64,000 nucleotides of DNA, from the NCBI RefSeq assembly GCF_001642795.1, contig NZ_LKEH01000027.1, forward strand, positions 292,325 to 356,324, given 5' to 3'. Positions 8,410 to 16,714 of this stretch are shown here, piece by piece. The position numbers and the translations under genes were made by a program. The stretch's first letter is position 1, and the number at the start of each line of letters is the position of its first letter. This DNA is from Pseudomonas viridiflava (GTDB lineage Bacteria; Pseudomonadota; Gammaproteobacteria; Pseudomonadales; Pseudomonadaceae). The notes below the pieces were generated by a model, which was given only the letters and a program-made list of their open reading frames with translations, had not been told where the DNA came from and did no database searches.

Positions 8410-8805
8410 ATGAGCGATATAGGCACAAGATTGAAGCAGGAGCGCAAGCGTCTGGGGCTTTCACAGCGTGAACTGGGACACTTCGGAGGCGTCGCTGCCA
8501 ATGCACAGGGAAGGTATGAAAGCGGCGAACGGGTTCCGAAAGCCGATTATCTGGCTGCGGTAGCCAATGTAGGCGTGGATGTACTGTATTTATTGACCGG
8601 CAGGCGCATGGGCGGTGCGGAACTGGAGAGCATCGTTCAGCGTATGAACTGCGCAGGCATCGCGTCGGATGACATCTTTGTGGAGGTTCAGCATGCGGTG
8701 CGTCACCTTGTGACGACCATCGAAGAGCTCTCTCACGTTTACGACACAGTAGACCGGCAGCCCCAGAGTGAGCCTTTGGGGCTGCCGGTTACAGCGGAGC
8801 AATGA
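8410..8805 (+). CDS. XRE-family HTH transcriptional regulator
   Basis: A 131-aa DNA-binding protein with a Cro/CI-type helix-turn-helix at residues 4-60 (IGTRLKQERKRLGLSQRELG, then ANAQGRYESGERVP). The Leu-rich DVLYLLTGRR that follows ends the domain in many Pseudomonas relatives. The C-terminal half is helical and may dimerise. Starts at 8395 or 8377 are also possible; 8410 gives the standard N-terminus. It converges on topoisomerase IB. Its targets are unknown and it does not adjoin prophage genes. Confidence 0.78.
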   Translation: MSDIGTRLKQERKRLGLSQRELGHFGGVAANAQGRYESGERVPKADYLAAVANVGVDVLYLLTGRRMGGAELESIVQRMNCAGIASDDIFVEVQHAVRHLVTTIEELSHVYDTVDRQPQSEPLGLPVTAEQ

Positions 8806-8830
8806 CCGACGGGGCTGAGTGGCTGCAGGA

Positions 8831-9886
8831 TCAGGCTTTGACCTTCTCAACCTCAGCCTCGATGCGGTCTGCCAGCGTGCGCAAGTAACTGGCCAGCGCG
8901 ACCTCTTCGAGGCGTAATCCCTTGCGCTGCCTGAGGCGCGGGAGTTTGGCCAGGTTACCGAGCAGGAAGCCCTCGAGCACCGCCGGATGGATGTAGCATT
9001 TGCGGCAAATGGCGGGGGTGTTGCCCAGCTGTTTCGAGACGGCCTTGACCATGTCGACGATGTGCTTTTTCGCGTCGGCTTCGGGCTCCCAATGCAGCTT
9101 CTGGAGAGTCGCCAGAGCCAGCGCGCTCGCGGCCCAGGTTCGATAATCCTTGGCGGTGAAGTCTGAGCCGGTGAGGCTTTGCAGGTAAGCATTGATGTCC
9201 GATGATGTAACGGTATGACGCACGCCGTCATCGTCCAGGTATTGAAACAGGTTCTGGCCGGGCAGCTCCATGCAGCGTTTGATCACGTTGGCCAGGCGCC
9301 GGTCCTTCACTGTGACGCTGTGTTCGACGCCGCTCTTGCCGCGAAACTCGAACATGATCTGTCCGCCTTTCACTTCGACGTGCTTGTTGCGCAATGTCGT
9401 CAGGCCGTAGGAGCGGTTTTCCTTGGCGTATTGACTGTTGCCGATGCGGATCAGAGTGGCGTCGAGCAATGAAACCACTGTCGCCATGACCTTCTCCCGA
9501 CCCATGCCAGGCTGGGCGAGCTGTGCCTCGATCTGCTTGCGTACCTTGGGCAGGGCATGGCCGAACTCGATCATGCGAGAGTATTTGTCCTGATCGCGTA
9601 TCTCTCGCCAGCGCGGATGATAGCGGTACTGTTTGCGACCGCGCGCATCACGCCCCGTCGCCTGCAGATGGCCGTTGGGGTCGGCGCAGATCCAGACGTC
9701 TGTGTAGGCGGGCGGCACAGCCAGCGCGTTGATACGCTTGATCTCCGACTCGTCCTTGATGCGCTCGCCCTTGGTATTGAAGTACGCGAACTTGCCGCGC
9801 AGGACCTTGCGCGTGAACCCCGGCTGGCTGTCGTCTACGTAATGCAGGTCGCTGGCGAGTGGGCTGATGATGGTCGAGTCAGGCAT
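8831..9886 (-). CDS. DNA topoisomerase IB (poxvirus-type)
   Basis: A 351-aa type IB topoisomerase that relaxes supercoils through a 3'-phosphotyrosyl intermediate. The N-terminal domain has KGERIKDESEIKRINALAVP. The catalytic domain has IRIGNSQYAKENRSYGLTTL, the basic motif FRGKSGVEH, DFTAKDYRTW, and the nucleophile Y298 in CRKCYIHP. These match bacterial enzymes such as that of Deinococcus, and the length is typical. Many pseudomonads carry one as an accessory to gyrase and topoisomerase I. It is followed on its left by the convergent XRE gene. Confidence 0.93.
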   Translation of the reverse strand: MPDSTIISPLASDLHYVDDSQPGFTRKVLRGKFAYFNTKGERIKDESEIKRINALAVPPAYTDVWICADPNGHLQATGRDARGRKQYRYHPRWREIRDQDKYSRMIEFGHALPKVRKQIEAQLAQPGMGREKVMATVVSLLDATLIRIGNSQYAKENRSYGLTTLRNKHVEVKGGQIMFEFRGKSGVEHSVTVKDRRLANVIKRCMELPGQNLFQYLDDDGVRHTVTSSDINAYLQSLTGSDFTAKDYRTWAASALALATLQKLHWEPEADAKKHIVDMVKAVSKQLGNTPAICRKCYIHPAVLEGFLLGNLAKLPRLRQRKGLRLEEVALASYLRTLADRIEAEVEKVKA

Positions 9887-9974
9887 GGCGGAATTCCAGA
9901 GGCAGTTAAAAACACTGACCGCGACGTTTTGCGGTGGTGCCGTTTATTTGCGTCTGGTTTGCAGCCGATCGCCA

Positions 9975-11063
9975 TTACGCGAGTACCGCCACTGCCTTGA
10001 TCTGCGCCCACAGCGATTGGCCGCGATGCAGTTTGAGGTGATCGCTGGAATAACGGGTGATGCGGGCCAGCAAGGGCGTTCCGCCCGCGTCCAGCCTGAC
10101 CAGTACGTGGGCCGAGTTGTCGGCGACCATTTCCTCCATCACCACCACCGGCAAGCGGTTCAGAATGCTGCTCTGGTCGTCAGGTTGCAGACTGAGGCTG
10201 ACATCCCTCGCCTGCACCTTGATGCGCAGCAGCGTGCCCGGTTGCATGTTGGCGTGTGCGACGCGCATCGAGAGTTTGCTGTCGGGCAGGGTGATGGTCA
10301 GTAGTTGATAATGAGGATCGTAGGCGCTCACCGTGCCTTCGATCACCACGCCTGCGTTACCGCCCATGGCCAGCGGTAGATCAAGACGCGCCAGGGTTTC
10401 CCGGATCGGCCCGCTGGCCAGCACGCTGCCCGCTTCAAGCACCACCAGATGATCAGCCAGACGCGCCACTTCGTCCTGGGCATGGCTGACATACAGCATC
10501 GGGATATCCAGCTCTCGATGCAGGCGTTCCAGGTAGGGCAGGATTTCGCTTTTGCGGCGGCTGTCCAGCGCTGACAGCGGTTCATCAAGCAGCATCAGGC
10601 GCGGACTGGTCAGCAGGGCGCGGGCAATGCCGACACGTTGACGCTCGCCGCCGGAGAGATTATCGGGGCGCCGTTCGAGCAAGTGATCGATGCCCAGCAA
10701 CTCGGCAGCCTGCTGTAGCTGAATGCTGCGCTGATTGCGGGCGATCCGCTTGAAGCCGAATTCCAGGTTTTCCCTGACGGACAGGTGCGTGAAGAGGCTG
10801 GCTTCCTGAAACACATAGCCGATGGGACGCTTGTGGGGCGCAACAAAGACGCCCTTGTCGCTGTCCTGCCACACCTCATCATTGACCCGGATAACGCCCT
10901 GCGGGGCTTTTTCCAGGCCGGCGATACAGCGCAGGCAAGTGGTCTTGCCGGAGCCGGAAGGGCCATAAAGCGCGGTCACGCCGGAGCCGGGCAGCACCAG
11001 GTCCAGGTCCATGCGAAAGTCCGGGTAACTCATCTGCAAGCGCACTTCGACAGGCGCGGCCAT
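9975..11063 (-). CDS. modC: Molybdate ABC transporter ATP-binding protein ModC
   Basis: A 362-aa ATPase that energises molybdate uptake. It has Walker [10 protein letters not shown] (about residues 34-42), Q-loop FQEASLF, signature [15 protein letters not shown], Walker [13 protein letters not shown] and the switch His in YVSHAQDEV. The C-terminal 130 residues form the MOP-like domain that binds oxyanions and regulates transport. The operon order is modA-modB-modC on the minus strand, with three bases after modB. Confidence 0.95.
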   Translation of the reverse strand: MAAPVEVRLQMSYPDFRMDLDLVLPGSGVTALYGPSGSGKTTCLRCIAGLEKAPQGVIRVNDEVWQDSDKGVFVAPHKRPIGYVFQEASLFTHLSVRENLEFGFKRIARNQRSIQLQQAAELLGIDHLLERRPDNLSGGERQRVGIARALLTSPRLMLLDEPLSALDSRRKSEILPYLERLHRELDIPMLYVSHAQDEVARLADHLVVLEAGSVLASGPIRETLARLDLPLAMGGNAGVVIEGTVSAYDPHYQLLTITLPDSKLSMRVAHANMQPGTLLRIKVQARDVSLSLQPDDQSSILNRLPVVVMEEMVADNSAHVLVRLDAGGTPLLARITRYSSDHLKLHRGQSLWAQIKAVAVLA

Positions 11064-11066
11064 CGA

Positions 11067-11747
11067 TCAACTCCATCCCGTTTTGGATTTGCCGCTGGAA
11101 TAAAGCGCCAGCAGAACCAGAAATGAGAACACCAGCATCGACCCGGCCAACCAGTGTGCCTGAAGGTACTCCATGGATTCGACGTGGTCGAAGATCTGCA
11201 CCGACACCACGCGGGTCTTCTCGGGGATGTTACCACCGATCATCAATACCACCCCGAATTCACCCACTGTGTGCGCGAACCCCAAAATCGCCCCGGTAAT
11301 AAAGCCGGGTTTTGCCAGCGGCAGAATGACGTGGAAGAACGTGTCCCAAGGGCCGGCCCGCAACGTTGCGGCGACTTCCAGTGGGCGCGTGCCTATGGCT
11401 GAAAAAGCATTCTGCAGTGGTTGCACCACGAAGGGCATCGAGTAGAGCACCGAGCCGATGACCAGCCCGGTAAAACTGAACGTCAGCGTTCCCAGCCCCA
11501 GGCTCTGGGTCAACTGACCGACCGCACCGTTGGGGCCGAGCAACAGCAACAGATAGAAGCCAATGACGGTCGGCGGCAGAACGAGGGGCAGGGCGACGAC
11601 GGCACCGACCGGACCCTTGAGCCACGAGTCGGTGCGCGACAACCACAGCGCGATGGGCGTGCCGATCACCAGCAGGATCACGGTGGTCAGCGAGGCGAGC
11701 TTCAGCGTCAGCCAGATCGCCGCGATGTCGGCGCTTCCCAGTGGCAT
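11067..11747 (-). CDS. modB: Molybdate ABC transporter permease ModB
   Basis: A 226-aa inner-membrane permease with about five hydrophobic segments. The coupling motif near the C-terminus, [20 protein letters not shown], corresponds to the EAA loop that docks ModC. The N-terminal part ([21 protein letters not shown]) and the segment [20 protein letters not shown] are typical of ModB. It starts directly after the modA stop, so translation is coupled. Confidence 0.95.
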   Translation of the reverse strand: MPLGSADIAAIWLTLKLASLTTVILLVIGTPIALWLSRTDSWLKGPVGAVVALPLVLPPTVIGFYLLLLLGPNGAVGQLTQSLGLGTLTFSFTGLVIGSVLYSMPFVVQPLQNAFSAIGTRPLEVAATLRAGPWDTFFHVILPLAKPGFITGAILGFAHTVGEFGVVLMIGGNIPEKTRVVSVQIFDHVESMEYLQAHWLAGSMLVFSFLVLLALYSSGKSKTGWS

Positions 11748-12614
<867 letters not shown>

Positions 12615-12710
12615 TCAAGCGCGGTTCAAAATGCCCAGTGTGCTGTCCTCCGGTTTTCGGGTCGGCTCACCCGATGTGAGCGAGCACCTGCCCAATGTTC
12701 GATTGACATA

Positions 12711-12727
12711 AAAGACGATCGGTCTAA
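12711..12727. promoter_or_regulatory. TetR operator copy 1 (AAAGACGATCGGTCTAA)
   Basis: A 17-bp near-palindrome 10 bases before the TetR start codon. It is identical to the copy at 13399-13415 before the reductase gene. The half GATCGGTCTA is common in operators of this TetR branch. Confidence 0.75.
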
Positions 12728-12737
12728 TATCTCCTCC

Positions 12738-13382
12738 ATGACCACATTACTCAATCAGGCTGTCCAGCCGCGCCGTCCCGGGCGTCCACCCAAAGTGGAC
12801 CGGGACAACCTTGAAACCCGTGAGACGCTGCTGCGCCGTGGCCTTGAAGTGCTGACGGAGCAGGGCTTCTCGGCTACCGGCATTGACTACATCCTGAAAG
12901 AAATAGGCGTTCCCAAGGGATCGTTCTATCACTACTTCCCCAGCAAGGAAGCGTTCGGTCGTGCGGTTCTGGACGAATACTGCCGATATTTCGCGCAACG
13001 GCTGGACCGCTGGTTTCTGGACGAAAGCCTGTCGCCCCTGGAACGGCTGGTCGGTTTCGTGCAGAGCGCCAAGGCCGGTATGGCTCGTCACGATTATCGT
13101 CGTGGCTGCATGGTCGGCAATCTGGGGCAGGAAATCTGCCTGTTGCCCGAAGCCTTCCGCGAGGTGCTGGAGCAGACACTGCTCGATTGGCAGTCCAGGC
13201 TTGCCGTTTGCCTGCGAGCTGCGCAGAAGCATGGCGAACTGGCCAGGGATGCAGACTGCGACGAACTGGCTGCGTTTTTCTGGATTGGCTGGGAGGGCGC
13301 CGTGCTGCGTGCCCGGCTGGTCAAAAGCGATACCCCGTTGAACACATTCATTGCCGGTTTTCTTCGCGGATTGCCGCAATGA
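12738..13382 (+). CDS. TetR-family repressor, AcuR-like
   Basis: A 214-aa repressor. The basic N-terminus QPRRPGRPPKVDRDNLETRE precedes a TetR HTH with ATGIDYILKEIGVPKGSFYHYFPSKEAF at about residues 45-72. The C-terminal domain has RRGCMVGNLGQE, typical of regulators of acrylate or aldehyde detoxification (AcuR). The start at 12738 leaves the operator in the untranslated leader, whereas a start at 12588 would put it inside the gene. It very likely controls itself and the acrylyl-CoA reductase 46 bases downstream. Confidence 0.85.
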   Translation: MTTLLNQAVQPRRPGRPPKVDRDNLETRETLLRRGLEVLTEQGFSATGIDYILKEIGVPKGSFYHYFPSKEAFGRAVLDEYCRYFAQRLDRWFLDESLSPLERLVGFVQSAKAGMARHDYRRGCMVGNLGQEICLLPEAFREVLEQTLLDWQSRLAVCLRAAQKHGELARDADCDELAAFFWIGWEGAVLRARLVKSDTPLNTFIAGFLRGLPQ

Positions 13383-13398
13383 GCTTTCTGATCTATTT

Positions 13399-13415
13399 AA
13401 AGACGATCGGTCTAA
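13399..13415. promoter_or_regulatory. TetR operator copy 2
   Basis: An exact 17-bp repeat of the site at 12711-12727, 14 bases before the reductase start codon and just upstream of its TTGGAGG ribosome binding site. One repressor probably acts at both sites. Confidence 0.75.
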
Positions 13416-13428
13416 ATTGGAGGCGCTC

Positions 13429-14424
13429 ATGCCTGTAAGCACATTCAACGCCATTGTGATTGATAAGGACGAGTCGGGTTACCGCGTGAAACTGACTGCG
13501 GTGAACGAGGCAGACCTGCCCGAAGGCGACGTCACCGTGCGCGTTTCCCACAGCACGCTCAACTACAAGGATGCCCTTGCTCTGACCGGCAAGAGCCCCA
13601 TTGTTCGCAGCTTTCCCATGGTGCCGGGGATCGATCTGGCGGGTATCGTCGAGGAGAGTCAGGCCTCGGCGTTCAAGGCTGGCGATAAAGTGCTGCTCAA
13701 TGGATGGGGCGTGGGTGAAGGGCACTGGGGCGGTCTCGCGCAAATGGCCCGGCTGAAGAGCGAGTGGCTGATTCCGCTGCCGGATGCGTTCACGCCCAGC
13801 CAGGCGATGGCCATCGGCACGGCAGGTTACACGGCGATGCTGAGTGTGATCGCGCTGGAAAAGCATGGCGTGAAGCCCGAACACGGCGAGGTGCTTGTCA
13901 CCGGGGCCAATGGTGGCGTGGGCAGCTTCACCATCGCCATTCTGGCGAAGCTCGGTTATCAGGTTGTTGCCTCCACAGGACGCGTTGCGGAGAGTGACTA
14001 CCTGAAACAGCTGGGCGCTGCGCGAATCATCGACAGGGCGACGCTCTCCGAGCCAGGTCGTCCTTTGGTGAAAGAGCAGTGGGCCGCTGCGGTGGATTCG
14101 GTGGGCAGCCATACGCTGGTCAATGTCTGCGCCGGGATCAAATATCGTGGCATCGTTGCTGCCTGCGGTCTGGCGCAGGGCATGGATTTCCCCGGCTCGG
14201 TCGCGCCGTTCATCCTGCGCGGCGTCACGCTGGCCGGGATCGACAGCGTCACCCGGCCTCAGGCCGATCGTCTTGAAGCCTGGTCCAGACTGGCCACCGA
14301 TCTGGACACTTCGTTGCTGCCACTGATCAGCCGCGAAATTGGCCTGAGTGAGGTGATCGATATCGCGCCGCAACTGATTGCCGGTCAGGTGCGCGGCCGC
14401 GTGGTGGTGGATACGGGTCGATAG
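13429..14424 (+). CDS. acuI: Acrylyl-CoA reductase (NADPH), AcuI/YhdH-type
   Basis: A 331-aa zinc-free medium-chain reductase that would reduce toxic acryloyl-CoA to propionyl-CoA with NADPH. It has SHSTLNYKDALALTGKSP, then PGIDLAGIV, the GWGVGEGHWGG loop typical of YhdH/AcuI, and the nucleotide motif VTGANGGVGSFTIAIL (about residues 152-167). The length is standard. The start follows a strong site. Pairing with an AcuR-like repressor supports the acrylate role, though the family also accepts other enals. Confidence 0.85.
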   Translation: MPVSTFNAIVIDKDESGYRVKLTAVNEADLPEGDVTVRVSHSTLNYKDALALTGKSPIVRSFPMVPGIDLAGIVEESQASAFKAGDKVLLNGWGVGEGHWGGLAQMARLKSEWLIPLPDAFTPSQAMAIGTAGYTAMLSVIALEKHGVKPEHGEVLVTGANGGVGSFTIAILAKLGYQVVASTGRVAESDYLKQLGAARIIDRATLSEPGRPLVKEQWAAAVDSVGSHTLVNVCAGIKYRGIVAACGLAQGMDFPGSVAPFILRGVTLAGIDSVTRPQADRLEAWSRLATDLDTSLLPLISREIGLSEVIDIAPQLIAGQVRGRVVVDTGR

Positions 14425-14539
14425 GGGAATGGATTGATAGCGCTGGCTTGTGGCAGAGGGTGTTGCTCACTTTGGCCCTCAAGTAAGTTCTCTAAGGGCG
14501 AAAAGGTGACTTGAGCCATGCGGTCGGCTCGCTGAGAGC

Positions 14540-14760
14540 CGCAGCCTGTGCCATTTGTGACGCAGAGCGTCACGGGATGCATACCCATGCGGAGCATGGG
14601 CACGATCAGTGGCTTGAGAACCCTGATCGTTCCCACGCTCCAGCGTGGTAACGCCTCTCAGGACGCTCTGCGTCCGGCCGTGATGTGGCGCAGAGCGTCA
14701 CGGGTGGCATGTCCACGCAGCGTGGGCAGGATCAGTGCGCTTGAGATCCCTGATCGTTTA
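14540..14760. repeat. Dispersed palindromic repeat cluster
   Basis: A mosaic of short inverted repeats. GTGACGCAGAGCGTCAC (14557-14573) is a perfect palindrome with a 3-base centre. It is followed by GGGATGCATACCCATGCGG, then GATCGTTCCCACGCTCCAGCG and a second GCAGAGCGTCACGGGTGGC. The same words recur near 33.7 and 34.2 kb and at the start of the window. The stretch 14425-14845 holds no gene. Confidence 0.7.
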
Positions 14761-14845
14761 CAGCGTGCTAAAGTCAGTGCTTCGAATTGATTGAAAAGTG
14801 CAGGGCCGTTTCGCCTGCGCTTGCACCACAAAGGCCTTGCCCGAC

Positions 14846-15811
14846 ATGTCGCACGATCCATCCTCCGACCAGGCTGCAAGCCCCCGGCAATCGCCTTCGC
14901 TGCCGGATGTCAGCAATCCGCTGCAGCTTTATCTGGCGCGTCTCGCTCCTTCCAGCCGGCTGACCATGAAGTACGTTCTGCAGGACGCCGCCGACCGATT
15001 GGGAATGGCCGACGTCGATATCTTCGACATCCCTTGGCACACCTTGCAACCCGGTCATGTCACCGCGCTGGTTTCGGCGCTGCGTGAAGACGACTACGCG
15101 CCGAACACCACATCGCTGTACGTCAACGCCATTCGCGGTGTGATGAACGAGGCGTGGCGTCATGACCTGATCAGTCACGATCAGTTGTTGAAAATCCGCT
15201 CGATCAAACCGGTCAACGGTACGCGTCTGGCCAAAGGGCGGAACATCAGACGCACGCTGATCCGTGAGTTGATGGACGTCTGCGCCGCCGATCCCAGGCC
15301 GCAAGGTCGGCGGGACGCGGCGATCATCGCGATTCTCTATGGTTCTGGGATGCGCAAGTCGGAATCGGTGAATCTGGACCTGGCTCAGGTGGACTTTTCC
15401 GAGCGCAGCCTGCGGGTGATGGGCAAGGGCAACAAACAATTGATCAAATACGCGCCAGAGTGGGCATTTGGTGCCTTGAATGACTGGCTGGAACTGCGTC
15501 GTTCCTGCCTGCCACCGGGACAGGACGATGATCTGTTTCTGTTCAATCGTATTCGCCGGGGGAGCAACATCACCCGCGAGCGCATTACCAAGCACGCGAT
15601 CTATTTCATCGCCAAACAGCGCGGTCAACAGGTGGGCGTCAACATCATGCCCCACGACTTCCGACGCTCGTTCATCACGCGGGTCATCGAAGAATACGAT
15701 TTGTCGATCGCCCAGAAACTGGCGCATCACACGCACATTGCAACCACTGCCAGCTATGACATGCGCAGTGAGAACGAGCGACGCAACGTGGTGGACCGCT
15801 TCGATCTGTAG
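14846..15811 (+). CDS. Tyrosine-type site-specific recombinase
   Basis: A 321-aa integrase/Xer-type recombinase. The N-terminal SAM-like DNA-binding domain spans about residues 30-115. Catalytic residues are the first Arg in GSGMRKSESVNL, Lys in VMGKGNKQL, HDFRRSFITR (His and second Arg), HHTHI and the nucleophile Tyr in TTASYDMRS. It looks complete. No other phage genes or att-like direct repeats were found beside it, so its role is unclear; it may be an orphan Xer paralogue or a relic of integration. The start has only a weak AAGG site. A second start at 14798 is possible. Confidence 0.85.
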   Translation: MSHDPSSDQAASPRQSPSLPDVSNPLQLYLARLAPSSRLTMKYVLQDAADRLGMADVDIFDIPWHTLQPGHVTALVSALREDDYAPNTTSLYVNAIRGVMNEAWRHDLISHDQLLKIRSIKPVNGTRLAKGRNIRRTLIRELMDVCAADPRPQGRRDAAIIAILYGSGMRKSESVNLDLAQVDFSERSLRVMGKGNKQLIKYAPEWAFGALNDWLELRRSCLPPGQDDDLFLFNRIRRGSNITRERITKHAIYFIAKQRGQQVGVNIMPHDFRRSFITRVIEEYDLSIAQKLAHHTHIATTASYDMRSENERRNVVDRFDL

Positions 15812-15822
15812 CCTCGAACCAC

Positions 15823-15980
15823 AGGCAAAAAAAAGCCACCTCACTGGGGTGTGGGGTGGCTTAAAGATCTAACCAAAGGAGTGATGAAGAAGAGCAGGTA
15901 TTCATCGGTATCGCGATGCGGATTCGCGCCGCCGGGAAACATGTTCATTCATCGACGGCAACAGTAACACTGGCCGCCAG
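15823..15980 (-). ncRNA. Candidate small RNA (minus strand)
   Basis: A strong terminator reads on the minus strand at 15824-15861, yet the 450 bases upstream of it carry no convincing minus-strand gene. A TGCTGATAAT -10-like box lies at 15987-15996, preceded by the palindrome GATAGTGACTATC at 16002-16014. Together they predict a transcript of about 155 nt ending in a CU-rich stretch (CTGCTCTTCTTCATCACTCC) and the hairpin. The 5' end is a guess and the family is not identified. Confidence 0.4.
15824..15861 (-). terminator. Rho-independent terminator reading leftward
   Basis: AGCCACC pairs with GGTGGCT. Read on the minus strand the stem is followed by eight Ts, whereas the plus-strand side is TTAAAG. 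It therefore serves a minus-strand transcript, not the recombinase, although it may also pause the latter. Confidence 0.7.
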
Positions 15981-16321
15981 AAATCGATTATCAGCATTGT
16001 CGATAGTGACTATCACCGTCCATAACGTGCTGAAACTTGGGCAATGTCTAAGTCTGTTGAGCTGCTTTAAAGCGCTGACATGTCCACTAACTTTAAGATG
16101 CACTAAGGCTGCGAGAAAGCTTTTGCTGCATCGTTCTCCTCCAAGTTTCTCAGTTTCCCAAAGCGAATTCCTAGCGTGGCTTTCAGTGCGTGCCTGCGGC
16201 TGCTTGCGCGCCCAGCCATCCGGAAATTCGATTCGACCGCTGCGACTTATCAAGGGATCGGATAGCCAATTGTTGCAGCGAATTTCATGCTTTGCCCCAC
16301 TCACAACACACGGGTCTGAGC

Positions 16322-16714
16322 ATGGAAAAGTTCGATATACACCGTAAAACCGACTTCGACGCCCTGGTACATGAGTATGGGCTCGACGGCAGTCGTCTGT
16401 TGCCCTGGGAAGGCTACCCGATGCCGTTTGCAGGCGGCTGGTGTGTGGTGCGTCCGGGCACCTGCAGCGAGGCGCATACCCAGATCGACCAGGAGATCTT
16501 CATTGCCATCAAGGGCAGTGCCCGGCTGGTGGTGGGCGACAAGGTCATGCCGTTCGATGTGGGCGACATAGCGGCCATTCCGAAACATACCAACCATTAC
16601 GTCATCAATGATTCCGATGAGGACTTTCATTTCTACGTGGTGTGGTGGGACATGAACTACGTGAATGCGTTTGTCGAGCAGCACTGCGAAACCACGGGGT
16701 GCCTCGATGACTAA
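16322..16714 (+). CDS. Cupin-domain protein of the putative hydrazine cluster
   Basis: A 130-aa single-domain cupin. Motif 1 is GTCSEAHTQIDQEIFIAIKG, with His and Glu metal ligands and Gln where a second His often sits. Motif 2 is GDIAAIPKHTNHYVIND. In the hydrazine synthetases of the s56-p1 and pyrazomycin pathways a cupin domain is fused to a MetRS-like domain and rearranges the ester of N6-hydroxylysine with an amino acid into the N-N product. Here the cupin is a separate gene whose last 8 bases overlap the MetRS-like gene, so the two are made together. It is the first gene of a ten-gene operon. No clear promoter was identified; the ribosome binding site is weak. Confidence 0.82.
   Translation: MEKFDIHRKTDFDALVHEYGLDGSRLLPWEGYPMPFAGGWCVVRPGTCSEAHTQIDQEIFIAIKGSARLVVGDKVMPFDVGDIAAIPKHTNHYVINDSDEDFHFYVVWWDMNYVNAFVEQHCETTGCLDD

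Noticed and set aside
15945..16304. Minus-strand 119-codon frame before the operon
   Set aside because: No plausible start site or domain; the region looks non-coding, and a small RNA explains the terminator better.
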